From positions 1-64,000 of the forward strand of contig DVGC01000029.1 of NCBI GenBank assembly GCA_018712915.1: a stretch of DNA of 64,000 nt, written 5' to 3'. The notes under the pieces were generated by a model, which searched no databases, was not told the DNA's origin, and saw only the letters and a program-made list of their open reading frames with translations. Below are positions 1-8,091 of the stretch, one piece after another. Made by a program: the position numbers and the translations under genes. Every line of letters starts with the position of its first letter. Position 1 is the first letter of the stretch. The DNA is from Candidatus Copromonas faecavium (nom. illeg.) (GTDB lineage: Bacteria; Bacillota; Clostridia; Lachnospirales; Lachnospiraceae).

Positions 1-49
1 CAGAGGACTGAAAATCCTCGTGTCGCTGGTTCGATTCCGGCTCTGGGCA
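1..49 (+). tRNA. tRNA-Phe(GAA), 3' part
   Basis: The window opens inside a tRNA. The anticodon stem GAGGA/TCCTC encloses a seven-base loop CTGAAAA with anticodon GAA. A T-arm with the TTCGATT loop and a 3' acceptor strand TCTGGGC plus discriminator A follow. CCA is not encoded. The 5' half lies outside the window. Confidence 0.93.
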
Positions 50-62
50 TTTTCTTTATGAA

Positions 63-105
63 AGCTCGATGATTACTGTATTTTCAGTAATGATCGGGCT
101 TTTTT
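63..105 (+). terminator. Rho-independent terminator after tRNA-Phe
   Basis: AGCTCGAT and ATTACTG pair with CAGTAAT and ATCGGGCT, with one G-G mismatch and one G-U pair, followed by six T residues. It sits 14 bases after the tRNA. Confidence 0.85.
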
Positions 106-529
106 ATGATTTGCAGGATTTTTGTTGTCCATGGGACTTTTCCTTAAAATTATGGGAATCCTATTATTGTCATAAAAATGGAATTCCGATATAGAACCGG
201 ATGGAGACTGGTATCCGGTAAAATGGGAAGCGGCTAAGCATTCAGCATTCAGTCATCTGCAAACCAAAGAACTGGACAGATGCCAAATAGATATGCGCAT
301 CGGGCCAATTAAGCAAAGAATTTACCAGAATATGGAACCGATATGGTGGATAAAGATAATGAAAATGATGCGTTAAGTGGATATCCGGATAATAAAAACA
401 GTGAGAAACTTTCCGATTCATGTAGTTCCAGAAATACCTACAGAAATTCATATCAATCGAATGAGACTTGTTGGGATTTTTTAAGTCATAAATTCTTCTA
501 TAAAATTAGCACATAAACCGATTTTTTCA
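106..529. other. Gene-free AT-rich spacer between tRNA genes
   Basis: No convincing gene. An open plus-strand frame around 179-377 reads DIEPDGDWYPVKWEA near its start but has no ribosome site. It could be the tail of a decayed gene or chance. No RNA gene or repeat was recognised. Confidence 0.4.
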
Positions 530-558
530 TTGACAAGTTCTTCTTCTTGTGATATTAT
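530..558 (+). promoter_or_regulatory. Promoter of tRNA-Lys
   Basis: TTGACA at 530-535, a 17-base spacer and TATTAT at 553-558 form a near-consensus housekeeping promoter about 80 bases upstream of the tRNA. An overlapping TATAAT at 556-561 is an alternative -10. Confidence 0.7.
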
Positions 559-643
559 AATTAGGTACTGTGACAGAAACAGATGTTTTAGAGGAGATTC
601 CGTTTAAAGCATTGTGTCTGGTGCAAAACAACTCAGGTTGTGT

Positions 644-716
644 GGGATATTAGCTCAGGTGGTAGAGCACTTGACTTTTAATCAAGTTGTCCGGGGTTCG
701 AATCCCCGATGTCTCA
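644..716 (+). tRNA. tRNA-Lys(TTT)
   Basis: A complete 73-base cloverleaf. The acceptor GGGATAT pairs with ATGTCTC using two G-U pairs. D-arm TAGCTCAGGTGGTAGAGCA, anticodon stem CTTGA/TCAAG with loop CTTTTAA (anticodon TTT), and a T-arm with GGGGTTCGAATCCCC are all present. Discriminator is A and CCA is not encoded. It has its own promoter at 530 and terminator at 729. Confidence 0.97.
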
Positions 717-728
717 TGCCTTGTATTA

Positions 729-767
729 AGCGGAAGACCTTGATTTTGCTAGGTTTTCCGCTTTTTT
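729..767 (+). terminator. Terminator of tRNA-Lys
   Basis: AGCGGAA and ACC pair with GGT and TTCCGCT across an 11-base loop, followed by a run of T. Confidence 0.85.
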
Positions 768-800
768 CATGTAATTTATTGTATGCTTCTCTGGACGGAA

Positions 801-863
801 CTAAATGTTCCATTCTTGTTCCAGGCGGCCTTCTAAAAGCTAAATGTTCCATTTTTGTTCCAG
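801..863. repeat. Pair of 24-bp direct repeats, possible IS end remnant
   Basis: CTAAATGTTCCATTCTTGTT (start of 24 bases) at 801-824 recurs at 840-863 with one C/T change, 39 bases apart. Repeated GGAACA-type boxes like these resemble the multiple transposase-binding repeats at ends of IS21-family elements. No transposase gene is present, so this is at most a remnant. The IS link is an inference. Confidence 0.5.
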
Positions 864-962
864 ATTTTTGTGCTTATAATGCAAAGGATTCTGCAATCAC
901 TTCAAACCGGGTTTCATTCGGCTGATCCGCTGCAAAAGCTGAAAAACCAGAAGCAGAAATCG

Positions 963-1160
963 TCATCCATATTCCTGTAAAGATTTTTCTTTTGCATCGA
1001 CGATATGGCTGTATACATCTAACACCATGTGTTCATTATCCCCCAGTAACTGAGCGATTTTTTGCTAATATTTTGGAAGTTTGATAGCATGCGAAGGCTT
1101 TCTTGCGGCGCAGGCCATATCCGTATAGGGTGGTATAAACATAGGCGTGTTAATCATTAT
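963..1160 (-). pseudogene. Possible decayed tyrosine-recombinase (integrase) C-terminus
   Basis: Minus-strand translation gives QKIAQLLGDNEHMVLDVYSH followed by IVDAKEKSLQEYG and a stop at 963-965. This resembles the end of phage and ICE tyrosine integrases, where an LGH-like motif is followed by the catalytic Tyr in a YSH context. An in-frame TAG at 1065-1067 interrupts the frame. Upstream residues HAIKLPKY are compatible with the family but weak. There is no start codon with a ribosome site and the rest of the gene is missing. It lies about 250 bases from tRNA-Lys, a common integration target. Only the terminal motif supports the call. Confidence 0.45.
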
Positions 1161-1199
1161 CATCGTAAATAAAATTTAATGCAAAAGAATTTAGCACAA

Positions 1200-1240
1200 A
1201 AGAAGGACCTTGGGCTTGATTTTAACCCATGATCCTTCTT
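1200..1240 (-). terminator. Candidate terminator of the MBL-fold gene
   Basis: AAGAAGGA at 1200-1207 pairs with TCCTTCTT at 1233-1240, with an inner GGG/CCC. Read on the minus strand the stem is followed by a short T-rich stretch, and it lies about 110 bases past the 1348 stop. It could serve both strands. Confidence 0.45.
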
Positions 1241-1347
1241 TGGTTTTAGGCTATGTTTTTTCATAGACCCTTTGAAGTTTATAATTTACCTGATACACTC
1301 AATCGCTAACAGACCAGAAATATTCTGCTTTTTTGTCTGTATAAAAA

Positions 1348-2415
1348 TTACTGTTTTATACAGACATTACAGGGATCGGATTTTCCGGCGTTTAAGGCGT
1401 CATTCAGGCTTCCCGAGTTCACTGTTTTTGAACGAGACAGTGTGGAACAGCTGCGGCGGCTGTGGTAGGATTTTCCGCCTGGAGTCCAGTATACGACAGA
1501 CAGTGTTTCACTGGCGGAAGTATTTCCGGAAGGCTGGTTAGAGGACTGCGGCTGTGCAGGTACATCGTTGGGATCTCCGGGACTGTAGTCGTTGCATGGT
1601 TCCACGTTCCAGGTAATGCTGCTTCCGTCAGTGGAGGCAACAATGGTTCCCTGTTTATCGGTGCGGAATAAAGGAATGTCCATGGCCTGAAGCTTCTCCA
1701 TGGATTCAATATGAGGATGTCCGTAGGAATTTCCAGTACCGCAGGAGAGGACGGCATATTCCGGCACAGCGGCCTGCAGCAAATCCCAGCTGGTGGAAGT
1801 GCCGCTGCCATGGTGCCCCATCACGTAAACATCGCTGTCCAGTTCCAATCCGGAAGCAATCATTTCTGCCTCACTGTCAGCTACTGCATCTCCGGTAATC
1901 AGAAAACTGGTATCTCCGTCTTCCACCCGGATTGCAATGGAATAGTTATTGACATCCGTGTAATCGTCTCCGGAAGGGGCCAGAACTTGAATAACGGCGT
2001 CTCCCAGTGAATATTTGCTGCCGACAGATGGCTGAACGACGGAAAGTCCTTTTTCTTCTGCAGCAGAGCAGAAAGACTGATAGACTTTTGTATCCGTTTC
2101 ATAGGAGGGTCCCCAGACTTGTTTGACAGGAAACGCGTTTAATGCGCCGACGACTCCATTTAAATGGTCTGAATCATAATGGGAAGCAACCATATAGTCC
2201 AGAGAGGAAACCTGCTCATTTTGGAGATAGGATACAACATAACTGGATTTATGTGAATCTCCGCCGTCATAAAGCATGTAATGTCCATCTGATTCAATCA
2301 GAACGGAAAGCCCCTGTCCCACATCCAGAACGTGGACATTTGTTTGTCCGAATGCCGGAAAGCTTATCATACCGGCAAGTATCATAGCAGAAAATAGAAG
2401 TTGTTTCTTTTGCAT
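1348..2415 (-). CDS. Secreted MBL-fold (ComEC-like) hydrolase with C-terminal metal-site tail
   Basis: A 355-residue protein. An N-terminal signal peptide (residues 1-23, ending near AFGQ) implies export. The body matches the metallo-beta-lactamase fold of the ComEC/Rec2 C-terminal family: VLDVGQGLSVLIE, YDGGD, metal motif SHYDSDHLNG, later TGD and MGHHGSG. Residues about 265-305 are a Ser/Pro/Asn-rich linker. The last 50 residues hold YWTPGGKSYHSRRSCSTL then PCNVC, the small His/Cys tail often attached to surface MBL proteins. Likely a secreted phosphodiesterase or nuclease; the substrate is unknown. No membrane channel domain is present, so it is not full ComEC. Confidence 0.85.
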   Translation of the reverse strand: MQKKQLLFSAMILAGMISFPAFGQTNVHVLDVGQGLSVLIESDGHYMLYDGGDSHKSSYVVSYLQNEQVSSLDYMVASHYDSDHLNGVVGALNAFPVKQVWGPSYETDTKVYQSFCSAAEEKGLSVVQPSVGSKYSLGDAVIQVLAPSGDDYTDVNNYSIAIRVEDGDTSFLITGDAVADSEAEMIASGLELDSDVYVMGHHGSGTSTSWDLLQAAVPEYAVLSCGTGNSYGHPHIESMEKLQAMDIPLFRTDKQGTIVASTDGSSITWNVEPCNDYSPGDPNDVPAQPQSSNQPSGNTSASETLSVVYWTPGGKSYHSRRSCSTLSRSKTVNSGSLNDALNAGKSDPCNVCIKQ

Positions 2416-2483
2416 TTTGTCATACCTGGAACGGCTCCAGGTTCCTTTCTCAGTAGAGTATTCGTTTTATTGGCAACAGACTT

Positions 2484-2521
2484 CACCCGAAGGAGCGCTG
2501 TATCTTCTGCCCCTTCGGGTG
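2484..2521. repeat. Inverted repeat between AIM24-like and MBL genes
   Basis: CACCCGAAGG at 2484-2493 and CCTTCGGGTG at 2512-2521 form a perfect 10-bp stem with an 18-base loop. No T-run follows on the minus strand, so it may be a weak terminator or an RNA-processing or stabilising hairpin. Confidence 0.6.
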
Positions 2522-2544
2522 GATTTATACGGCCGTTCTTGATT

Positions 2545-3231
2545 TTATTTTCCGGAAGTTGGGATAAAGCGGGCAATACGTCCTGCAAAATCAGCGATAT
2601 TTTGAGTCTGAAGAACTACCCGGCCAGGACCGGTAAGCTTTGTTAAGAACAATCCTTCTCCTCCGAAGAAGATGTTGCCCAGCCCCTTTACGGTTTCAAT
2701 TTCATAATTGACGCTTCTCTCGAAAGCAACCACATTGCCCGTATCTACCTTTATTACTTCACCGGGGGCCAGTTGGCGGTCAACCATGTCTCCGTCAACT
2801 TCAAGAAAGACAAGGCCGCTTCCGCTGATGTCCTGAAGGATAAAACCTTCCCCTCCGAAGAGACCGGACGAGAATTTCTTGGTAAAGGTAATTTGGAGGT
2901 TTACGGTTTCCTGAGCACAGAGGAAAGCGCCTTTCTGACAAATCAATCCTCCGTTTACTCCCACATCTACAGGAAGAATCTGTCCGGGAGCTGTTGACGC
3001 GAAAGCAATGGTAGAATCGGGGCGTTCTGCCTCATAGGTAGCCATAAACAGCGATTCTCCGGCAAACATCCGGCCAATGCCTTTCATTAATCCGCCTCTG
3101 GTATTGGTGGACATCCGGATTCCATCTGACATCCAGGACATTCCTCCGGACTGGGTATACATGCTTTCACCGGCAGAGTCAAACTTGATCTCAACCGCAG
3201 GAACCGTAGTTCCTATTAAACGGTATTTCAT
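2545..3231 (-). CDS. AIM24 / TIGR00266 family protein
   Basis: A 228-residue soluble protein of the AIM24 (TIGR00266) family, a beta-rich trimeric fold of unclear function. The typical features are visible: a FDSAGESMYTQSGGMSWM segment near the start, GLMKGIGRMFAGESLFM, and repeated FGGEG turns (FSSGLFGGEGFILQDI and NIFFGGEGLFLTKL). There is no signal peptide or membrane segment. A strong AAGGAGGT ribosome site precedes the ATG. The MBL gene follows 130 bases downstream on the same strand and could be co-transcribed. Family assignment is firm; the role in bacteria is not established. Confidence 0.88.
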   Translation of the reverse strand: MKYRLIGTTVPAVEIKFDSAGESMYTQSGGMSWMSDGIRMSTNTRGGLMKGIGRMFAGESLFMATYEAERPDSTIAFASTAPGQILPVDVGVNGGLICQKGAFLCAQETVNLQITFTKKFSSGLFGGEGFILQDISGSGLVFLEVDGDMVDRQLAPGEVIKVDTGNVVAFERSVNYEIETVKGLGNIFFGGEGLFLTKLTGPGRVVLQTQNIADFAGRIARFIPTSGK

Positions 3232-3368
3232 AATGTACCTCCTTATGTTATCAACAGCATCAGCTTTTGGAACAATAGTGCAAACAAAGATAATTCTACG
3301 ATTATTTTATCATGAAAACGCATGATTTTCCAGAAAGTGATGTAAAGTTAAGGAAAAAGTAAGGTAAA

Positions 3369-4337
3369 TTATAAAATGCTGTCCATTATCTTCAGCCTGT
3401 TTTCTGCCATGGAAATAAATTCCAGAGAAGCTTTTGACATATAGCGGTTCTTTTTATATACAGCGGCAATGGTGCGCTTCGCAAGTTTGGGATCCAGTTT
3501 ATAAAAGAGGACGGAATTTTTCAAGGGGTTGCTTTTTATAACAGAATCGGTTACGAATGCACTCCCAAGTCCGGCCAGGGCGAACCGGTAACAGGTTGTC
3601 TGCTGATCCAGGTAAAACCGGATTTTAGGTTTAAAGCCATAATGCTCACATATTTTTGTGGCTCTGGAACAGGTCACAGTCTCCGGTCTCATGAACAGAA
3701 ACAATTCTTCCGAAAAAAGCTGAAGGGGTGCCTTTGGAAACTCAGGACGAAGATGAATATTATTCAGTATCTGCTCCTGGGTAAGGGCATAAGAAACCAG
3801 CTCTTGATTCAGAGGATTTTTCTTCGGCACGGTCAGAAGAAAATAGTCATTGAAAAGATGATGAGAGGAAAACAAAGTTTCTTCAAAATCCATAGGATCG
3901 ATAATGATGTCCAATTCTTCGTTCACGACCCGGTCTTTCAGCTCCAAAGAAGGTGCCTCCTGAACATCAATGGAGATGCCAGGATAAAGAGAGGAGAAAG
4001 AAGAAATGATGGGCAGAACGATTTCAGACAAAAGAAAATTGGAGGCGCCCAGCCGGAGCGTACCTGTCTTCAGGGAAGATAGGTCGTTGCAGTAAAGACG
4101 CAGGGAAGCTTCTTCCTTTTTTATGACTTCCACACTTTTGATATAAGCTTTCCCTGCTTCCGTCAGACGAATTTTTGAAGATCCGCGTTCAAAAATAGGC
4201 TGCCCCAGTTCTTTTTCTTCTTTTTTCACGGCAATGCTTAAGGCCGGCTGGGTCAGGTACAGATTTTTTGCTGCTTTTGAAAAACTTCCTGTTTTATAGA
4301 TTTCATAAATATAGTTCATGGATTGAAACAAAATCAT
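3369..4337 (-). CDS. LysR-family transcriptional regulator
   Basis: 322 residues, the usual LysR length. The N-terminal winged helix-turn-helix is clear (GSFSKAAKNLYLTQPALSIA, residues about 17-36), then a linker helix and a periplasmic-binding-like effector domain (GTLRLGASNFLLSEIVLPII onward). It is transcribed divergently from the TSUP exporter at 4436, with a 98-base AT-rich gap, the classic arrangement for a LysR protein controlling its neighbour. By analogy with TauE/SafE systems the effector could be a sulfur or organic anion, but nothing here identifies it. Confidence 0.92.
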   Translation of the reverse strand: MILFQSMNYIYEIYKTGSFSKAAKNLYLTQPALSIAVKKEEKELGQPIFERGSSKIRLTEAGKAYIKSVEVIKKEEASLRLYCNDLSSLKTGTLRLGASNFLLSEIVLPIISSFSSLYPGISIDVQEAPSLELKDRVVNEELDIIIDPMDFEETLFSSHHLFNDYFLLTVPKKNPLNQELVSYALTQEQILNNIHLRPEFPKAPLQLFSEELFLFMRPETVTCSRATKICEHYGFKPKIRFYLDQQTTCYRFALAGLGSAFVTDSVIKSNPLKNSVLFYKLDPKLAKRTIAAVYKKNRYMSKASLEFISMAENRLKIMDSIL

Positions 4338-4361
4338 CTCTCCTTATATAAATACAATTTA

Positions 4362-4413
4362 TTAATTTTATTAATATTATAAATTTGATTATAGATGAAA
4401 TTTGTGATATCTT
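4362..4413 (+). promoter_or_regulatory. Promoter and probable LysR operator region
   Basis: TTGATT at 4385-4390, 17 bases, then TATCTT at 4408-4413 is a plausible promoter for the exporter. Just upstream and overlapping are AT-rich imperfect palindromes (ATTATAAATTTGATTAT, about 4376-4392) with the T-N11-A spacing that LysR proteins prefer. Promoter call is moderate, operator is inferred. Confidence 0.45.
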
Positions 4414-4435
4414 CAATGGGAAAGGGGAGACATAA

Positions 4436-5206
4436 ATGAGTTATTTTCAAATGCTGCTAATCATCTGTCCTGTCTTTTTTGTGGGCGGAGTGATTGATTC
4501 TATTGGAGGAGGCGGAGGATTAATTGCCCTGCCGACCTATCTGATGCTGGGGATCCCGGTTCGGACTGCTTATGGATGCAACAAGCTGCAGGCCGGTCTT
4601 GGCAATCTGGTGTCTGCGATTAAATATTTTAAAAACCACATGGTGGATCTGAAAATTGCAATGATATCCGCCATTACTGCTTTAGTTGGCGCATACTTTG
4701 GAACGAAAATTATCTTTCTTCTTCCGGAGGAAACCATTCAGAAGGCTATTACCATTGCCCTTCCTGTGGTGGCATTGATTATGGTTTTAAGGAAATCCAG
4801 CGCCGGCAACACCATTATGAAAAGCGAGATTTCCAAAAAAACCGTTATTCAGGCACTGATTGTTGGAATTATTATGGGATTTTACAACAGCCTGTTCGGG
4901 CCTGGAATCGGAACTATCGCGATTATTGCGTTTTCCATGCTGATGCATTATGATGCCAGAGTTGCCTCCGGAAACGGAAAGGTACTGATTGTTTTGACCA
5001 ATGCGCTGGCTCTGGTCAGTTATATAAGAACCGGCAACATTGACTTTGCTGTGGCGATTCCGGCAGCTGCTTTTAATATTATCGGCAACCTGGTTGGCGT
5101 GAATTTTGCCATCAAGAAAGGTGAGAAGATTATTAAGCCGGTCATGCTGGTCGTTGTCATCCTGACGGTAATCAAATTTGCCTGGGATAACAATCTTTGG
5201 CGATAA
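4436..5206 (+). CDS. TSUP (TauE/SafE) family anion exporter
   Basis: A 256-residue integral membrane protein with about eight hydrophobic helices in two similar halves, as in the TSUP/TauE/SafE family (formerly DUF81). Family marks are the N-terminal GGVIDSIGGGGGLIALP and the matching second-half GFYNSLFGPGIGTI. Members move sulfite, sulfoacetate or other small organic anions across the cytoplasmic membrane; the substrate cannot be read from sequence. A GGGGAG ribosome site precedes the ATG. The divergent LysR gene is the likely regulator, and a strong terminator follows at 5274. Confidence 0.9.
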   Translation: MSYFQMLLIICPVFFVGGVIDSIGGGGGLIALPTYLMLGIPVRTAYGCNKLQAGLGNLVSAIKYFKNHMVDLKIAMISAITALVGAYFGTKIIFLLPEETIQKAITIALPVVALIMVLRKSSAGNTIMKSEISKKTVIQALIVGIIMGFYNSLFGPGIGTIAIIAFSMLMHYDARVASGNGKVLIVLTNALALVSYIRTGNIDFAVAIPAAAFNIIGNLVGVNFAIKKGEKIIKPVMLVVVILTVIKFAWDNNLWR

Positions 5207-5274
5207 TAGAGGAAGATTGTGGATAATATTTCTGTTTTCTTATGGTTTTGTGGATTTAATTTTTTATTCAATGG

Positions 5275-5305
5275 GACATCCTTTTGACGGGGATGTCTTT
5301 TTTTT
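5275..5305 (+). terminator. Terminator of TSUP gene
   Basis: GACATCC at 5275-5281 pairs with GGATGTC at 5291-5297, a 9-base loop, then eight T residues. Confidence 0.9.
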
Positions 5306-5438
5306 CGGAAAAACTGGATTGAATGGAAAAATACAGGACCATCCGTAAGAGATAGAACATTTAGTTGTACAGGAGGCAGCAGAATGATAAAATAAAGAAA
5401 CTGCATATGGCAGAGCCTTTTGAAAATCAGGCTGCAGG

Positions 5439-7061
5439 ATGAAACTGTTTCGCTACTTCAGTAATTCAAAAATGAAAAGAGAAAATATGGACGAGAGAAA
5501 GAAAACACAGGAGAAAAGCCTTCTTTTAAAATTAAAGCAATATGGGGAATCGGATTTTTATCCCTTCCATATGCCGGGGCATAAAAGGAGGGAGATTCCG
5601 GACGGATTCCCGGATGGGTTTCCAAACCCGTATGAAATCGACATTACAGAAATTGATGGATTTGATAATCTTCATCATGCGGAAGGAATTTTAAAGAGTT
5701 CCATGGAGCAGGCAGCAGAAATCTATGGAGCCGATCAGACGTTTTATCTGGTCAACGGCAGCACCTGCGGAATTTTAAGTGCAATTTTTGGATGTACTTC
5801 CGATGGCGGACGGATTTTGATGGCAAGAAACTGCCATAAATCTGTTTATCATGCCTTGGAACTTCGTCATCTGCAGGCCGAATATCTGTATCCGGAATAC
5901 CTTCCGGAATATGGAATCAACGGAGGCATCCGGCCGGAAGCTGTCAAGAAGGCGCTTGGCGAATCACTTCTGCCGGGAAAGGAAAAAATACAGGCGGTAT
6001 TCCTCACTTCACCGACCTATGAAGGCGTGGTATCAGATATCGAATCCATTGCAAAGATTGTTCATGAAGCAGGGATTCCGCTGATTGTGGATGAGGCCCA
6101 TGGAGCGCATTTCCCTTTTGGAAATAGCTGTTTTCCCAAATCGGCTCTGGAACTGGGAGCAGATGTGGTGATTCAGAGTCTGCATAAAACCCTTCCTTCT
6201 TTTACCCAGACAGCGGTTCTTCATATAAAAGGAACCATGGTCTCTCGGGAACAGATTGCAAAATATCTTGCCATGTTTCAAAGCTCCAGTCCATCGTATC
6301 TGTTTATGGCCGGCATGGAGCGCTGTATTCTGTATATGGCGCAGGGCGGAAGAAAGGAAATGGGACGGTATGGAGAGAGGATGGAGCGGTTTTATCGTTC
6401 TTTAGAGCCTCTGAAGGTTCTGAAACCGGTAAGAAAGCATATCTGCGGACAGGCGGCGGTTTATGATTGGGATTGTTCGAAAATTGTGATTTCCACCAGG
6501 GAAGCTCCGGGGCTGGATGGTCCTGGACTGGGAGATATTCTGCGGCAGCAGTATCATTTGGAAATGGAGATGTGCGCTCCGGAATATCTTGTGGCCATGA
6601 CATCTTTGATGGATACAGAAAAAGGTTTGAAACGGTTGTCCAGGGCACTTTTGGAAATTGATGCTGGATTGGCCGAAAAGCAATTCAGATTGGAACATCA
6701 AATGGCAGAAACGAAAGAAGATGCCCGAGATCTGATAGAAAATAGAAAAGGCGAAGATGATGAGAAAGCATTTAAGCCGGATTCTGCCATGACCATTTCA
6801 GAGGCTGCAGCGCTTCCTGGAGTGTCGGTTCCTCTTAGAAAGGCAGAAGGGCAGATTTCAAAAGAGTACCTTTACTTTTATCCTCCGGGAATCCCTCTTC
6901 TGGCACCCGGAGAACGAATTACCGGAGAGCTTATAGAGAAAGTGAAAACATACCAACGGGCCGGTTTCCCTGTCCAAGGGCTCTCCGACCCGACACTTAC
7001 CACAATAATAACAGTTGCACCAAAAAAGGAGAGTATGGTAAAATGTCCGCGTAAGCAATGA
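5439..7061 (+). CDS. Orn/Lys/Arg decarboxylase-like PLP enzyme (YaaO-type)
   Basis: 540 residues. A fold-type I PLP enzyme of the Orn/Lys/Arg decarboxylase major-domain family. Visible marks are FHMPGHKR near residue 45, NGSTCG for cofactor phosphate contact, VDEAHGAHF with the pyridine-contacting Asp, and QSLHKTLPSFTQ holding the Schiff-base Lys. The C-terminal domain ends with YPPGIPLLAPGE. In Bacillus subtilis the counterpart yaaO heads the tmk-holB-ricT block, as here. Substrate may be arginine, lysine or ornithine. The 5439 ATG has only a weak ribosome site; ATGs at 5472 and 5487 are alternatives. A charged insert near residues 420-450 lengthens it relative to homologues. Confidence 0.9.
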   Translation: MKLFRYFSNSKMKRENMDERKKTQEKSLLLKLKQYGESDFYPFHMPGHKRREIPDGFPDGFPNPYEIDITEIDGFDNLHHAEGILKSSMEQAAEIYGADQTFYLVNGSTCGILSAIFGCTSDGGRILMARNCHKSVYHALELRHLQAEYLYPEYLPEYGINGGIRPEAVKKALGESLLPGKEKIQAVFLTSPTYEGVVSDIESIAKIVHEAGIPLIVDEAHGAHFPFGNSCFPKSALELGADVVIQSLHKTLPSFTQTAVLHIKGTMVSREQIAKYLAMFQSSSPSYLFMAGMERCILYMAQGGRKEMGRYGERMERFYRSLEPLKVLKPVRKHICGQAAVYDWDCSKIVISTREAPGLDGPGLGDILRQQYHLEMEMCAPEYLVAMTSLMDTEKGLKRLSRALLEIDAGLAEKQFRLEHQMAETKEDARDLIENRKGEDDEKAFKPDSAMTISEAAALPGVSVPLRKAEGQISKEYLYFYPPGIPLLAPGERITGELIEKVKTYQRAGFPVQGLSDPTLTTIITVAPKKESMVKCPRKQ

Positions 7062-7067
7062 GCAGGG

Positions 7068-7134
7068 CATTCCTCCCCATACGGCCCCCCTCATCATGCT
7101 TGCATGAATGAGGGGGGCCGTATGGGGAGGAATG
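7068..7134. repeat. 27-bp perfect inverted repeat (long hairpin)
   Basis: The arm 7068-7094 (starting CATTCCTCCCCATACGG) is matched perfectly by its reverse complement at 7108-7134, with a 13-base centre that itself contains CATGCTTGCATG. It starts six bases after the decarboxylase stop. There is no T-run, so it is not a canonical terminator. It directly adjoins the tandem array at 7169. Confidence 0.97.
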
Positions 7135-7136
7135 GC

Positions 7137-7288
7137 GGGCGAATGCCCGCGAACGAGCGGCGAAGCCGCGAGTGCCGCCCTGCGGAGCAGAAGAAGTATC
7201 TGCAAGCCACGAGTACCGCCCTGCGGAGCAGAGAAATGCCCGCAAGGCGCGAGTGCAGCCCTGCGGAGCAGAAGAAGTACCAGCAAAC
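7137..7288. repeat. GC-rich tandem array, about 40-bp units with mini-hairpins
   Basis: Three units start with CGAG at 7169, 7210 and 7250 (41, 40 and about 39 bp), sharing the core GCCCTGCGGAGCAGA. Ahead of them lie GCGGGC-GAAT-GCCCGC and GCGGC-GAA-GCCGC mini-hairpins. Both strands are open in several frames but composition and repetitiveness argue against coding. Together with the hairpin this fills 7062-7405. Confidence 0.9.
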
Positions 7289-7405
7289 CGAGGGAATCAC
7301 ACCATGGTGTAAAGAAACTGCAGGCAGCACGGACACGCCTCTCGAAACAAAAGAAACCATTGATGATACATCTGCGATTCTGACGAATAAAAAGGAATTC
7401 CGCCA

Positions 7406-7981
7406 ATGACAAAAATTTATTATCTCATGGGAAAAAGCGCAACCGGAAAGGATACAGTTTTTAAAGAACTGTTAAGCCGCCATCCGGAATTGAAAACCAT
7501 CGTAATGTACACCACCAGGCCCATCCGGGACGGAGAGCGGGATGGGGTGGAATACTATTTTACCAATCAGAAAAAGCTGGAGGAATTATCACAGGCAGGG
7601 AAGGTCATTGAGCTTCGTACCTATGAAACGGTTCATGGACCATGGAGCTATTTTACGGCGGATGACGGTCAGTTTGATTTGGAAAGCGGTCAGAAGTACC
7701 TGATGATTGGGACGCTGGATTCCTATGAAAAGATGTGCCGGTATTTTGGAAACGAGGTCGTGGTGCCTTTGTATTTAGAGCTTCCGGACGGGGAACGCCT
7801 GATGCGTGCCCTGAAACGGGAGGAAAAGCAGAAGGAGCCCTGCTACCGGGAAGTCTGCCGAAGATATCTGGCGGATGAAAAGGATTTTTCGGAGGAGCGC
7901 CTGTTGGAGCTGGGCATTCAGAAGCGGTTTTCCAACATGAATTTGGAACATTGTGTTAAGGAAATCATAAGGGAATTGTAG
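7406..7981 (+). CDS. Guanylate-kinase-like nucleotide kinase
   Basis: A 191-residue P-loop kinase of the guanylate kinase family: Walker A GKSATGKDT (residues 9-17), then YTTRPIRDGERDGVEYYF, which corresponds to the GMP-binding TTRxPRxGExxGxxYxF signature. The lid and C-terminal part diverge from housekeeping Gmk (MIGTLDSYEKMCRYFG replaces the usual ExxxxGxxYG form), so GMP specificity is not assured. It sits where Bacillus has tmk, between the YaaO-like gene and holB. The ribosome site AAGGAATT is weak. Confidence 0.82.
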   Translation: MTKIYYLMGKSATGKDTVFKELLSRHPELKTIVMYTTRPIRDGERDGVEYYFTNQKKLEELSQAGKVIELRTYETVHGPWSYFTADDGQFDLESGQKYLMIGTLDSYEKMCRYFGNEVVVPLYLELPDGERLMRALKREEKQKEPCYREVCRRYLADEKDFSEERLLELGIQKRFSNMNLEHCVKEIIREL

Positions 7982-8091
7982 TGATTTTTATAAAAAGATA
8001 TGATAAAATAAGAAGGAAAAACAGTTAAAGGTTTTTGAATAATCAAAACAAAAAACGTCGGATAAAATGCCGGAAGATGGGAGGGATAGAT

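Noticed and set aside
7137-7288. CRISPR array
   Set aside because: Units are directly adjacent without unique spacers and no cas genes are present; same for 50111-50262.
7104-7409. About 90- to 180-codon frames across the tandem array on both strands
   Set aside because: Open in several frames at once because of repeat composition; a hallmark of non-coding GC-rich repeats.
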